From contig JAEUBA010000241.1 of NCBI GenBank assembly GCA_018257865.1, positions 1 to 18,962 on the forward strand: DNA of 18,962 nt. The letters are read 5' to 3'. The DNA is from Stereocaulon alpinum (taxonomy: Eukaryota > Ascomycota > Lecanoromycetes > Lecanorales > Stereocaulaceae). The notes beneath the pieces are model-generated. The model saw only the letters and a list, made by a program, of their open reading frames with translations. It was not told the origin of the DNA and searched no databases. Positions 7,790 to 17,654 of the stretch are shown piece by piece (within the stretch, counting starts at the first letter, position 1; each line of letters starts with the position of its first letter). Position numbers and translations under genes: made by a program.

Positions 7790-9345
7790 TAAGGTAGGTA
7801 TAGTTATTAATTCTATTATTATAGGCCCTTAGCTAAGTAGGAAGTACTTATAGAGGGCCCTTTATATTAGGGTACCGTAGGTAGAAGGCTCTTAATATAT
7901 AAGGCGCTATTATTATATCGGAGTAGGGATACTATTCTAAGTCTTTATTAGTACCTCTTTACTTAATCTAATACTTTAAGGTAGAGCTAACTAGCTTAGA
8001 GCCTAGTATCTCCTCTAATTCCTACTCGTCTTACTTTAGTAGAAGTTATATTAAGGCTAGGTTAGGGCGTTACTATCCTAGTAGGGGATTATTAGGATAC
8101 TTACGGAGGGAGTAGGAGTAGAATACTAGCTAGATTATCTAATCCTATAGGAGATCTACTTTCCAGCTTTCGCTAATCTTTTCTAAGACTTTAACTAGAC
8201 TATACTAGCTATTAGAGAGCTTATAGGAGGGCTAATCTATTTTCTAGTTCTAAGTATTAACTAGTACTAGATCTCTAATATCCTAGTCTACCTTATAATA
8301 CTTATAGTTAGCTATTTATCTTATCCTATTCTACTATAACTATAAGGAGGAGTATATAAACTATATCGCGTTTTCTATTTAGGAGGCGACCTATATAGTA
8401 TCTTCGCGATTTAGCTTCTCTAAGGCGGTAGTAGGAGGGTCGGGATTATAGAGGTCCTAGGAAGTATATAGCTTATATCCGTTTAGCAGCTGGAAAGGTA
8501 TAATACCTAGAGATTCGTAGGGTAATATTAACTAAGCTAGATCTATAATTAGTAGTATCTAGCTTTAGTTATCCTAGTAGTATATATAGAAAGGCCGGAG
8601 GCGCTACTTTATATACTAGTTTATAATCTCTATTTAGCCGTCGATATTTAAATTATAGGATATTATTAGCTTTACCTTAGTACCTAGGATATAGTAGTAC
8701 TCCTTATAGAAAGTTAATATAAACTATACCCCTTAATCTAATATAATAGAGTTAGGTATACCCTAGTAGTAGGTCTAGTAAGTTAGGAATAACTTAGCTA
8801 TCCCTTTAGCTATAATAGTTTTATAATATAGTACTAAGAGAGATTTCTTTAATAGTTAGTCTATAACTATAAAAGTAAAGTTATAGCTAGCCTTATCTAG
8901 CAGTAGCTTAATAAAGTCTATAGTTAAGTACTAATATAGACGGGCTGGAATCTCTAGGGGCTTTAGAAAGCTTAGGGTCTTATCCCTATAAGCCTTTATA
9001 TAGGTATAGCTATAATTAGCGATATATTATACTATATTATTTCTAATATTCCTCTAGTAGTACTATCTAGATAGGATTATCTTAACTTTACTAATCCCTA
9101 TATATATAATAGCTAGCTGGGCGTAAATATAGCGGATTAAAGATATCCGTAGCTCTAGTAGCTTTATTAGTACCTTAAGTCTACCTTAGAAGTATAGCTT
9201 ACTATAGTCTAGGTTATAGTTAAGGTAGTTATTATAGGCCTACTCCTATAGGGGTTCTAGCTCTAGCGAGTTCTTATTAGTATTAATTACTTAGTTAATA
9301 ATATTATAGCCCTTAATATCGTATATAGTTACTAAGGCGGGATTA
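7790..9345 (-). pseudogene. Gypsy-1 integrase and chromodomain-like end
   Basis: Minus-strand reading gives, from right to left, ELEPL (near 9260), YFQGRL (near 9195), KTLSFLKPLEIP (about 8985-8950), LTIDFIKLLLDK (about 8930-8900, first catalytic Asp), PNSIILD-stop-GV-stop-F (about 8765-8725, second Asp) and G-stop-IEIIN-stop-YIK-stop-RLRPF (about 8640-8590, catalytic Glu). This is the D,D-35-E retroviral integrase core. After a GPF-type linker region, ELEEILGSKLV at about 8030-7985 looks like the start of a chromodomain. The family normally ends pol there. Stops are TAA/TAG only. The MITE-like insert separates this part from RNase H. Confidence 0.82.
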
Positions 9346-9402
9346 TATCTACAAAAGTTTTTTTGGTTGAGTTTTTTCTAGCCGCTGCAGCTGCTGCAGC
9401 TG

Positions 9403-9471
9403 AAACTTAGGAAGACTTAGTAACTTAGCTAAACTTAGCCAAACTTAGCCAAACTTAGCTAAACTTAGTAG
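9403..9471 (+). repeat. Left subterminal decamer array
   Basis: About six imperfect tandem copies of AAACTTAGCC, the central two exact and the rest varying at the last bases or lacking one base. The matching array on the opposite strand is at 9771-9811. Confidence 0.75.
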
Positions 9472-9752
9472 CTTATCTCGCTTACTAAGTGCTTACTAAG
9501 CGACTAAAAAAATTTAGACTTAAAATAGCTATTTATAGCTATTTATTTTAAGTTTTTTAAAGTTTAGCTTCCGCCGCTAAAAACGGGAAGTTCGGGAAGT
9601 CTCTAGTTAATCTATTATTATTCCTTTTTTAAATCTAATTCTATTTTTAGAAATCTCGCTTAATTTTAGTCTAGAAAGTTTATTTATAGCCCTATATACC
9701 CCCCCTACTAGCGCTACTAGTTATAATATAATTATTATTAAATTCTAAATTC

Positions 9753-9770
9753 TTTTTTTTTTTTTTTTTT
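9753..9770 (+). repeat. Run of 18 T
   Basis: A homopolymer of 18 T separates the CpA/TpG-free core of the MITE-like insert (about 9500-9752) from its right subterminal array. It could be slippage, or the complement of a poly(A) tail of retroposed sequence. Confidence 0.85.
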
Positions 9771-9811
9771 AGATAAGTTTTAGATAAGTTTGGATAAGTT
9801 TGGATGAGTTT
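9771..9811 (-). repeat. Right subterminal decamer array
   Basis: Four tandem copies of a ten/eleven-base unit, GGATAAGTTT on +, which is AAACTTATCC on the minus strand. It is the inverted counterpart of the array at 9403-9471, which differs by G for T at one position. Confidence 0.75.
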
Positions 9812-9929
9812 CAGCTGTAGCTGCTGTAGAATACTAAGGGTTAATTCTAATACTGAGTGGATAAGTACCGCTGAGCGGATACAGCCGCTCCAGCCAAAAC
9901 CTATCCATAAAAGTAATTTGTAGATATAG

Positions 9930-11420
9930 GCGCTTCGCCTTCTAAGTACTCTTCTAGCTCTTTAGGGTCCGTTAGCGTAGCTATAGGTAATAGCTTAACC
10001 TTTTCTATAGCTTAGATTAAGTCGCAGTCTAGATAGGCAGTAAGGGAGGAGATAACGACCTCTTCTAATATCTAAGGGTTAACCTTCTTATTTAGGAGGA
10101 GTTACTAGCTCCGGATTATATATTTACGAGCTTCTAAAGGCGTAATATCTTACTCCCTACGAAATAGTATATCTACTATAGTATTCGTAATACCCGTACG
10201 GTATATAATTATAAAGTAGAAGTTAGTAAAGAACTTAGCCCAGCGAGCTTAGTAGGCTATAAGGTCTTTAGTAGTTATAAAGTATTCTAAGGCCTTATAA
10301 TCCGTATATATATAGACTAACTTCTAAGCTCCGAAAAGCTTTAGCTTATACTACTAGAAGGAGCGGAAGATTATAAGTAGCTCCTTATTATAGATTAGGT
10401 AATTTAACTCTATATCCCCTATTATCTTTAAGAAGTATCCTACTAGGTAGAAGAGGCTATCCTTATATTTCTATAATAAGATACTAGCGACTACCCCGTC
10501 TAAGGAATCCGTCTTAAGGCAGGTTTCCTTATAAGGATTATAATACTTAAGGATAGGGGTAGAGAGGAGTACTTAGTAGAGGGAGTCTTAAGTATAGCGA
10601 TAGGTATTATTAAAGTAGAAAGGTATATCCTTAGCTATTAGACGGACGAGCGGAGTAGTAATCCTACTATATCCTTAGATAAACCTTTAGTAGAAGTTAT
10701 AGAAGCTTAGGTAGCTTTAGATACCTTATATATTATTTATATACTACTAAGTCTTAATAATAGTAACCTTCTCTAGATTTACCTTAATACTATCTACTCT
10801 AATAACGAAGCTGAGGAACTTAGTCTTTATAATATTAAACTCGCTCTTCTTAATATTAGTTTATAGGCCGTTAGCTTATAAGATAGCTATAACCTTTTTA
10901 GTATAGATCTTATACTCTATAATAGACTTAGAGTAAATTAGGATATTATCTATATATACTAAGTAGAAATTATTAAGGTATTCTATTAAGATATTATTAA
11001 TAAAATACTAGAAGGTAGCTAGGGCGTTTATTAACCTAAATAGTATTACCTTATACTTAAAGGTGCTATATTAACTATAGAAACTAATAAGGTCCTCTAA
11101 GTCCTAGTAGATCCTTACCTAATAGAATACCTATTAAACGTTAATCTTCGTAAAGATCTTAACCTTATAGATTTAAGCTATTATCTTATCTATTAGAGGG
11201 AGTAGGTACGGATCTTTCTTAGTTAGGTTATTAAGCTTCTAAAAATTAACGTAAAAATATAAGCTACTATCTTCCTTTCTAGCGAAGAGTATTAGAGCCG
11301 TATATAGTATATTCGATAGCTTAATAAATCCCTTATAGAGGTAGTCTATTATATAGCGTTTAGCCTCTAAGAGTTACTTATTAGTTATCTTTTATAATAG
11401 CTTAAATATTAAGGTATTCG
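9930..11420 (-). pseudogene. Gypsy-1 reverse transcriptase and RNase H
   Basis: Minus-strand blocks from right to left: DPYPLPLIDKI (about 11212-11180), FTKINV (about 11150), VILFRLINALATF (about 11050-11010), NNFYLVYIDNILIYS (about 10975-10930, the YxDD box with the second Asp changed to Asn), then RNase H: TYLKTDSLDGVVASILL (about 10525-10475), ELNYLIYNKELL (about 10405-10370), YIYTDYKALEYF (about 10310-10270) and QARWAKFF (about 10245-10220). EEYLEGEAPI at about 9965-9932 ends the block at the MITE-like insert. This is standard Ty3/Gypsy order and spacing. Relatively few in-frame stops remain, but TAA/TAG occur throughout. Confidence 0.88.
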
Positions 11421-12690
11421 GGCTAATAAGCTTAATTTTATAGTCTATATCCAGCCTTCTATTAAGTAATAAATTAGAGTCCCTTTAAGAGAAGAGGGGG
11501 GCGAACTCTTAGTATTATAGAGGAAGCTTAGTCCTTATTAAGTCTTCGTTAACTTAGTATTTAATCTCTAGTACTTCCTAAGGGGAGAGGCTTATATTAA
11601 CTACGGCTAGCTTAAGAAAAAGACGCTTTAGGCGTTAATCTACTCTACGGTTTATTTCGCGTTCTAAGTCCTATATAGAAGTAATAAAGGTATTAGAATT
11701 AGGAGGCCTCTTAGACCTCTTACTAAGGTAGAAATAGGATATCGCGATAGTAGAAATTAGGGCGATATCTACCCCGTAGGTACCGTAGCTAAGGCGTTAA
11801 GCCTTAGCTAGTATTATTTTTAGGCTTAATATAACTAGTATATTTAACCCTTAAAGGGCGTCCTCTATTTTAGCGAGGTATCTCTCTAAGTTTTATATAA
11901 AACTTAATAGCCTACTACTATATAAATTAGGTAAGCTTAAGCGAAAAGGAGAAACTAAAGTAAACTAGGGAAAGGGTAGTATACTTTTAGATAAGGTATT
12001 AACCTAACTATTTATTAAAAGCTTTAAGTTAATAGAGGTAAGTCTAGCTTAGCTATAGTAATACTTATCTACCTTAAAGAGGGCGTCCTAACGCTTAGTA
12101 TCTTATTAGTACTCTAGGGAAATTAGTTTCTTAGGCGGAGTTATTAAGAGGAGTACCCTCTTATTAAAGTACTACTAAATAGCTATATTAGTAGGCTATT
12201 TAAGGCTATTCCTCCCTTTAGTATAGACTTACTTAATATTATAGTACTCTAAGAATTTCTAACTAATAAGAACGTTAGTATAACCTAAGTTAGTAACTAA
12301 GAATAGAAAATTAATATAATAGTAGTTAATTATTATTATAAGAAGTAAAGCGACTATAATAGGGGAGCCGCTTTAGCTATTATAGCTAGTTAAGATAATT
12401 AGCTTAGAAAGCTTAATAAAGCGAATCCTAAGGGATTTAAAAAGGGCGAAGGCGAGAGAGATTTTAATTATACCGAAAATATTAGCTCTACTATTAATAT
12501 ATATAAGGGTTTAAATAAAGGATCTATTATATCCTAGCTCTATATTAACTAAGAACTAGCAGCCTCTAATAAGGGCCTAAAAGTTAAATTATAAGTCCTT
12601 CTATAGATTAGGGCTCCTACTATAGCTAAAGACTTTACTATAGCCTAAGAGTTTTCTAATAACTTATCTAATTCTATCTTATCTCTAATA
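11420..12690 (-). pseudogene. Gypsy-1 gag-pol linker and protease region
   Basis: Between the zinc knuckle and RT the minus strand reads STLVILTKISLAIIAKAAPL-like hydrophobic sequence and LGYTNVLIS followed by KFLEYYN (about 12295-12240), which corresponds to the C-terminal half of a retropepsin domain in this fungal Gypsy group, where an LG-x-DVLIG-x-KWLE motif follows the protease. A charged linker extends towards RT (RDSNLLLNRRLDIDYKIKLI near 11480-11425). The catalytic D-S/T-G triad was not identified with certainty. The segment 11723-12690 is repeated inverted in Gypsy-2. Confidence 0.6.
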
Positions 12691-13950
12691 ATAATCTCTA
12701 AGATCTTCTTCTCTAAAGCCTATTAACTACGTCTCTAGGGGTAGTTATTTACCTAATACCTAAGCTTTCCGCAATTATTATATAATAAGTTAGCGGGTAT
12801 TTTAGGGGATACTAGTACTACTAGTACTAGAGAAGGGGTATAAGAGTAAGAAATAGTATTCTTAAAGGAGACTTAATAATCTATATAAGGAGCTAGGGTA
12901 GGAGGAGGTAAGGGAGCTCGCTAACTCCTTATCTTAAGGATACTACGAGGATCTAAGGTTATTCCTATCTAAGGCTTATAAGTTATCTCCTTAGACTAGA
13001 TATTCTATATCTCTTAATCTAAGATAGTAAGGTACTTATCTAAAGTACTATAGTCCTTATCTATCTTATACTTCTCTATATAGACGCTTCTCTTTAAGGC
13101 GGGGGAGATCTTTTCGTATAGATCCTTAAACTAACACTTAGTACTAATCTTTCTAGTAGTCGCTAAGTAGGTAAACTTAACCCGAAAATTATTATAGTTT
13201 ATAGATCCTATCTTAAGCTTATAGTATATACTATAAGTAGACTAGACGTAGTTATAGTTAAAGAAACGCTAATCTAGTACTTTTAATACGTTAGCGGTAT
13301 TACGTATAGGGGATATATAGGTTAGATCTATATATTAGAGGATTAGGGTCTTTACCTCTCCTATAGTATACTTATAGTATATAGAGACTTACTTAGCTTT
13401 ATCTTAGAAATTAATAGGGTATTCCTCTATAAAGATCTTTATATCTATCTTCTACGCGTTATATTCGACTTCTCCCGTATAGTTACTAAAGCAGGATCGA
13501 GGGTATTTAATTTTTAATAGTTCGATAGCAGTCCCGCTAGGTATAGGCTTAGGAAGGTAGTAGTCTACTAACGGCTAGAGGTCAGTAGTAAGGGATCTTT
13601 ATTAGCGGGGATTATTTAGGGTTAGAGTAGGGGCAGCCTACTAAGATCGGGATTCTACTAAAGCCGTTATAACGATAGTAGTAATAACAGCTTACTGAGC
13701 TAGGGTAAAGGTAGGTATTTGGTTAGCTATCCTATTACTTAATAGGGGAATAGTAACGGTATTTTTAGTAGGGGGGTTATCCTTAATATCCCTAAAGATA
13801 TCTTCTAAGCTTAAGTCCTCTAAGGCTTCTAATTTAGAATTCTTAATTAATAGTAGAGGATCGTCGGGGTTAGAAGAGGAAGGTATAGGTACTAAGGATT
13901 AACTCCTTAAGGTAGACGGGAATCCTAGCTAGTTAGGGGGTACACTTTAG
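12690..13950 (-). pseudogene. Gypsy-1 gag remnant
   Basis: One minus-strand frame starting near 13930 reads LEALEDLSLEDIFRDIKDN (about 13835-13780), KNTVTIPLLSNRIANQIP, and continues with KIKYPRSCFSNYTGEVEYNA (about 13515-13455) and IDIKIFIEEYP. It ends in a CCHC zinc knuckle at about 12790-12745 (YNNCGKLRY-stop-VNNYP), where one Cys (TGC) is intact and the other ligands have become Tyr. Gag would package the element RNA. The start is approximate because an ATG preceded by T or followed by RIP change cannot be recognised. Stops are TAA and TAG. The same region recurs at 15490-16690. Confidence 0.75.
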
Positions 13951-14221
13951 TATATACTCTTATAAGGTAGTATATAAGTATAATATTACGCGTATTATTA
14001 GAGTTTTTCGAGTATAGGTATTAACGCGAAAGTAGTTAGGGGTTTTAAAAAAATAGGGATCTAGCTTTCTTTAGGATATACTAATTATCTAATTAGTAGA
14101 TACTTACTTATTAAGTAGGTAGTACTCTTTATTAATAGGCAGCTTACTAAGCTTAGCCTTAGTCTAAAAGAACGAGTAAGATATAACGCTTTATAGTAGA
14201 GGGGGTATTAGTCTTATTTTA
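13950..14221 (-). other. Gypsy-1 leader between 5' LTR and gag
   Basis: About 270 bases of untranslated leader. On the minus strand it starts with TAAAATAAGACTAATACCCC next to the LTR, matching the start of the Gypsy-2 leader at 15150. A primer-binding site should lie here, but the sequence does not begin with the usual TGG and I cannot match it to a tRNA 3' end. Confidence 0.5.
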
Positions 14222-14494
14222 TATTATAACTCGCCTAAAGGTAATCGTAGGAGAAGGTAGCTTTAAAGGAAACTACCTTATATTAGGATTTAGCTAATAG
14301 GCTACGCTTAGTATCTAGAAAATAGGACGAAGAAGAAAGGAAAGAGCTAGTAAGTTTATAAGCCTAAATACCCCTAGGGCTAGCTCGCTGCTAGTCCCTA
14401 TCCGGGAACCGTATTAACTAGTATACTAAGCTATCTCTATACTAATACGCTATCTCTATACTAGTAGCAGGGCCTCTAGATTAGGATCGTAATA
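14222..14494 (-). repeat. Gypsy-1 5' LTR (273 bp)
   Basis: The same length as the 3' LTR at 7458-7730. Its left end reads TATTATAACTCGCC where the other reads TGTTACGGCTCGCC. It is followed by the second GTTAG target duplication. It should hold the element's promoter, but no box could be recognised. Confidence 0.92.
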
Positions 14495-14499
14495 GTTAG
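14495..14499. repeat. Target-site duplication GTTAG, right of Gypsy-1
   Basis: Exact copy of 7453-7457, immediately outside the LTR end. Confidence 0.92.
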
Positions 14500-14876
14500 T
14501 TAGACTTTATATAGAATAAGCCTTTAAATAGGTACTAATATACTCCCGTTCTTTAAGAATTTTAATCCTAAGGGAATTCTTTAGTAGATTACGTTCCTTA
14601 GATTTAGATACTTATCCTCTTATAGTACTTCTTAGATCTTTTAGGCTATTAAGGCCTTAAAAGCTTTAAGTTCTTTCTTTAATCCCGCTTTAAACGTTTT
14701 TTAGAAGAATTCTATAAATTAAATAATTAATACTAGCCTATTTCTATATTTTATAAGGTTTTATCTTTCCTTATAACTTATTAATACTATTAATATTTAT
14801 ATTAGAAACTTTAAGGTAACCTTTTTAGTATACTTATTAACTTTATTTAATTTATTATAAAGATTAATTACCTACT
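14500..14876 (-). mobile_element. Gypsy-B, right piece (probably gag)
   Basis: By the target duplication this 377-bp block is the continuation of Gypsy-B (5193-7457), so on the minus strand it lies upstream of protease, where gag is expected. A minus-strand frame reads FIEFF-stop-KTFKAGLKKELKAF near 14720-14660 and continues across the Gypsy-1 insertion point into the frame before protease, but I recognise no gag motif. No CpA or TpG is seen. It is cut on the right by the Gypsy-2 LTR at 14877; CTACT at 14872-14876 is the candidate target duplication for that insertion. Confidence 0.55.
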
Positions 14877-15149
14877 TATTATAATCCTAATCTAGAGACC
14901 CTACTACTAGTATAGAGGTGGCGTGTTAGTATAGAAATAGCTTAGTATACTAGTTAATACGGTTCTTAGGTAGAGACTAGCGGTAAGTTAGCTCTAAGGG
15001 TATTTAGGCTTATAAGCTTACTAGCTCTTTCCTTTCTTCTTCGTTCTATTTTCTAGATACTAAGTATAGCCTATTAGCTAAATCCTAATATAAGGTAGTT
15101 TTTTTTAAAGCTACCTTCTCCTATAACTATCTTTAGGCGAGCTATAATA
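14877..15149 (+). repeat. Gypsy-2 5' LTR (273 bp)
   Basis: Starts TATTATAATCC (ancestrally TGTTACGATCC) and ends GAGCTATAATA, with exactly the same length as the Gypsy-1 LTRs. At 14915-14927 it keeps GAGGTGGCGTGTT, a less mutated state than either Gypsy-1 LTR at the same place. Confidence 0.9.
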
Positions 15150-15489
15150 TAAAATAGGACTAATACCCCCTCTATTATAAAGTATTATATCTTACCTATT
15201 CTTTTAGACTAAGGCTAAGCTTAGTAAGCTACTTATTAATAAAGAGTATTATCTACTTAATAAGTAGATACCTACTAATTAAATAATTAGTATATCTTAA
15301 AGAAAGCTAAATCCCTATTTTTTTAAAATCCTTAACTACTTTTATATTAATACCTATACTTAAAAAACTCTAATAATATATATATTACTATACTTATATA
15401 CTACCTTATAAGAGTATATACTAAAGTATACCCCCTAACTAGCTAGGATTTCTATCTACCTTAAGAAGTTAATTTTTAATACCTATACC

Positions 15490-16690
15490 TTCTTCTTCTA
15501 ACCTTAATAATCCTCTACTATTAATTAAAAATTCTAAACTAGAAGCCTTAAAGGACTTAAGCTTAAAAGATATCTTTAGGGATATTAAGAATAACCCCCT
15601 TACTAAAAATACTATTACTATTCCCCTATTAAGTAATAGGATAATTAACTAAATCCCCCTCTTTACCTTAGCTTAGTAAGCTATTATTACTACTATTATT
15701 ATAATAGCTTTAATAAAATCCTAATTTTAATAAACTACTCTTACTCTAACCCTACCTCTAAATAATCCCCGCTAATAAAGATCCCTTACTATTAACCTCT
15801 AGTTATTAATAGACTACTACCTCTCTAAGCTTATATCTAGCGGGATAGCTATTAAAGTATTAAAAATTAAATACCCCTAATCCTACTTTTATAATTATAT
15901 AGGGGAGGTTAAATATAATATATAAAAGATAGATATAAAGATCTTTATAAAGGAATACCCTACTAATTTTTAGAATAGAGTTAAGTAAGTCTCTATATAC
16001 TATAAGTATACTATAGGAGAGGCGAAAACCCTAATTCTTTAATATATAGATCTAACCTATACGTCCCCTATATATAATACTACTAATATATTAAAGGTAC
16101 TAGATTAGCGTTTTTTTAACTATAACTATATCTAGTCTATTCGCTATATATACTATAAGCTTAAGATAGGATCTATAATCTATAATACCTTTTAAGTTAA
16201 GTTTATCTACCTAGCGACTATTAGAAAGATTAGTACCTAGTATTAGTTTAAAGATCTATATAAGAAAATCTCTTCCACCTTAAAGAGAAGCGTCTAGATA
16301 GAAAAGTATAAAATAAATAAGGACTATAGTACCCTAAATAAGTATCTTATAATCTTAAATTAAGAGATACGAAATATTAGGTTTAAGGAAATAGTAAATA
16401 AGTCTTAAATAGGGATAGCCTTAAATCCTTATAATATCCTTAAGATAAATAGCTAGTAACTCTTCTTACTTATCTCTATCTTAACTCCCCGCCTAAATTA
16501 CTAAGTCTCCTTTAGGAATACTATTTCTTACCCTTATCCTCCTTCTTTAATACTAGTAGTATTAGCTTCCCCTAAGATACCCGCTAACTTACTATATAAT
16601 AACTATAGTAAAATTAGCTACTAGGCGAATAACTATCCTTAAAAACGTAGCTAATAATCTCTTAAAAAGAAGATTTTAGAAATTATAGTT
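15490..16690 (+). pseudogene. Gypsy-2 gag remnant
   Basis: Homologous to the Gypsy-1 gag on the opposite strand. It includes the peptide start around 15550 (the LEALEDLSLEDIF region, here with RIP substitutions) and a zinc knuckle at about 16595-16640 reading YNNYSKISY-stop-ANNYP, that is C-x2-C-x4-H-x4-C with all Cys and His codons turned to Tyr. TAA/TAG stops are frequent. Confidence 0.72.
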
Positions 16691-17654
16691 AGTAAGGAAA
16701 TAGAGTCTAATAAGCTATTAAAAAACTCTTAAGCTATAGTAAAGTCTTTAACTATAATAGAAGTCCTAATTTATAAAAAGACTTATAATTTAATTTTTAG
16801 GCTTTTATTAGAGGCTACTAGTTCTTAGTTAATATAAAGCTAAGATATAATAAATCTTTTATTAAAACCTATTTATATATTAATAGTAGAGCTAATATTT
16901 TTAGTATAATTAAAACCTCCCTTACCTTCGCTCTTTCTAAGTTCTTTAGGATTCGCTTTATTAAGCTTTCTAAGCTAATTATTCTAACTAGCTATAATAG
17001 CTAAAGTAGCTCTCTAATTATAATTACTTTACTTCTTATATTAATAATTAATTATTATAATATTAATTTTCTATTTTTAGTTACTAACCTAGGTTAGACT
17101 AATATTCTTATTAGTTAGAAATTCTTAAAGTACTATAATATTAAGTAAGTTTATATAAAAGAGAAGAATAGCCTTAAATAACCTACTAATATAGCTATTT
17201 AATAATACTTTAATAAGAGGGTACTCCTCCCTATAACTTTACTTAAGAAACTAATTTCCTTAGAGTATTAATAAGATACTAAGTATTAAGACGCTTTTTT
17301 TAAGGTAGATAAGTATTACTATAGTTAAGCTAAGCTTACCTCTATTAACCCTAAGCTTTTAATAGACTACTAGATTAATACCTTATTCTAAAGTATACTA
17401 CCCTCTTTATAATTAGCTTTAGTTTCTCCCCCTTACTTAAGATTACCTAATTTATATAGCGGTAGGCTATCGAATTTTATATAAGACTTAGAAAAACGCC
17501 TCGCTAAGATAGATAATACCCTCTAAGGGTTAGATATACTAGTTATATTAAATTTAAAAACCTTACTAGCTAAGGCTTAACGCCCTAGCTATAGCCCTTA
17601 TAGAATAGATATTACCCTAATTTCTACTATTATAATATCCTATTTCTACCTTAG
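16690..17654 (+). pseudogene. Gypsy-2 protease/linker remnant, truncated
   Basis: Inverted counterpart of 11723-12690. TNILISxKFLKYYN-like sequence at about 17098-17140 corresponds to the post-protease block of Gypsy-1. The frame is cut at 17654 by Gypsy-A before the RT domain. Confidence 0.6.

Larger units (their letters stand above)
9348..9924. mobile_element. MITE-like insertion in Gypsy-1 pol (about 577 bp)
   Basis: Between the RNase H and integrase parts of Gypsy-1 lies a non-coding block with different composition. Both ends read TATATCTACAAA pointing inwards (9344-9355 and the complement of 9917-9928), so it has short inverted ends and a TA- or ATAT-like target duplication; which cannot be resolved because the site is palindromic. 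Inside come GCTGCAGCTG-rich blocks (9384-9406; complement of 9811-9830) and decamer arrays of the form AAACTTAGCC or AAACTTATCC, also inverted. About 28 CpA/TpG survive, nearly all within the outer parts. There is no coding capacity, so it would be non-autonomous. The transposase family is unknown. Confidence 0.65.
7458..14494 (-). mobile_element. Gypsy-1, structurally complete LTR retrotransposon (7,037 bp)
   Basis: A minus-strand Ty3/Gypsy element with 273-bp LTRs at both ends, a polypurine tract beside the 3' LTR, gag, protease region, RT, RNase H, integrase and a chromodomain-like end in the standard order, and a GTTAG target duplication. LTR termini are TGTTAC...GTAACA, partly RIP-degraded. 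It sits inside Gypsy-B and carries a small insertion at 9348-9924. All frames are broken by TAA/TAG stops, but about thirty CpA/TpG sites survive, so it is less mutated than the DNA it entered. The first 2.77 kb of the element is repeated inverted as Gypsy-2. Confidence 0.92.
14877..17654 (+). mobile_element. Gypsy-2, 5' part of a second Gypsy-1-family copy
   Basis: This is the inverted counterpart of 11723-14494: 273-bp LTR, leader, gag and the start of pol on the + strand, similar throughout with mainly transition differences and a few small indels. It ends abruptly at 17654, where a Gypsy-A copy begins; Gypsy-1 continues past the equivalent point (11723) without a break. The remaining 4.3 kb would be expected beyond Gypsy-A outside the window, unless lost. 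Only about three CpA/TpG remain, fewer than in Gypsy-1. Confidence 0.88.

Noticed and set aside
9384..9406. Coding CAG/CTG repeat (polyglutamine-type)
   Set aside because: There is no open frame around it, and an inverted counterpart exists at the other end of the insert, so it is a structural part of the element.
9348..9924. Helitron or Helentron, suggested by a TC at the 5' end and an AT-rich insertion site
   Set aside because: Neither orientation ends in CTRR with a preceding hairpin, and the two ends are inverted copies of each other, which fits a cut-and-paste type element better.
14150..14221. tRNA primer-binding site next to the Gypsy-1 5' LTR
   Set aside because: The conserved start TAAAATARGACTAATACCCC lacks the TGG expected for a tRNA 3' complement, and RIP does not restore one. 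I could not name a tRNA.
14495..14876. A single palindromic element spanning 11723-17654
   Set aside because: Complete LTR ends at 14494 and 14877, the GTTAG duplication around Gypsy-1 alone and the Gypsy-B-like spacer show two separate insertions.
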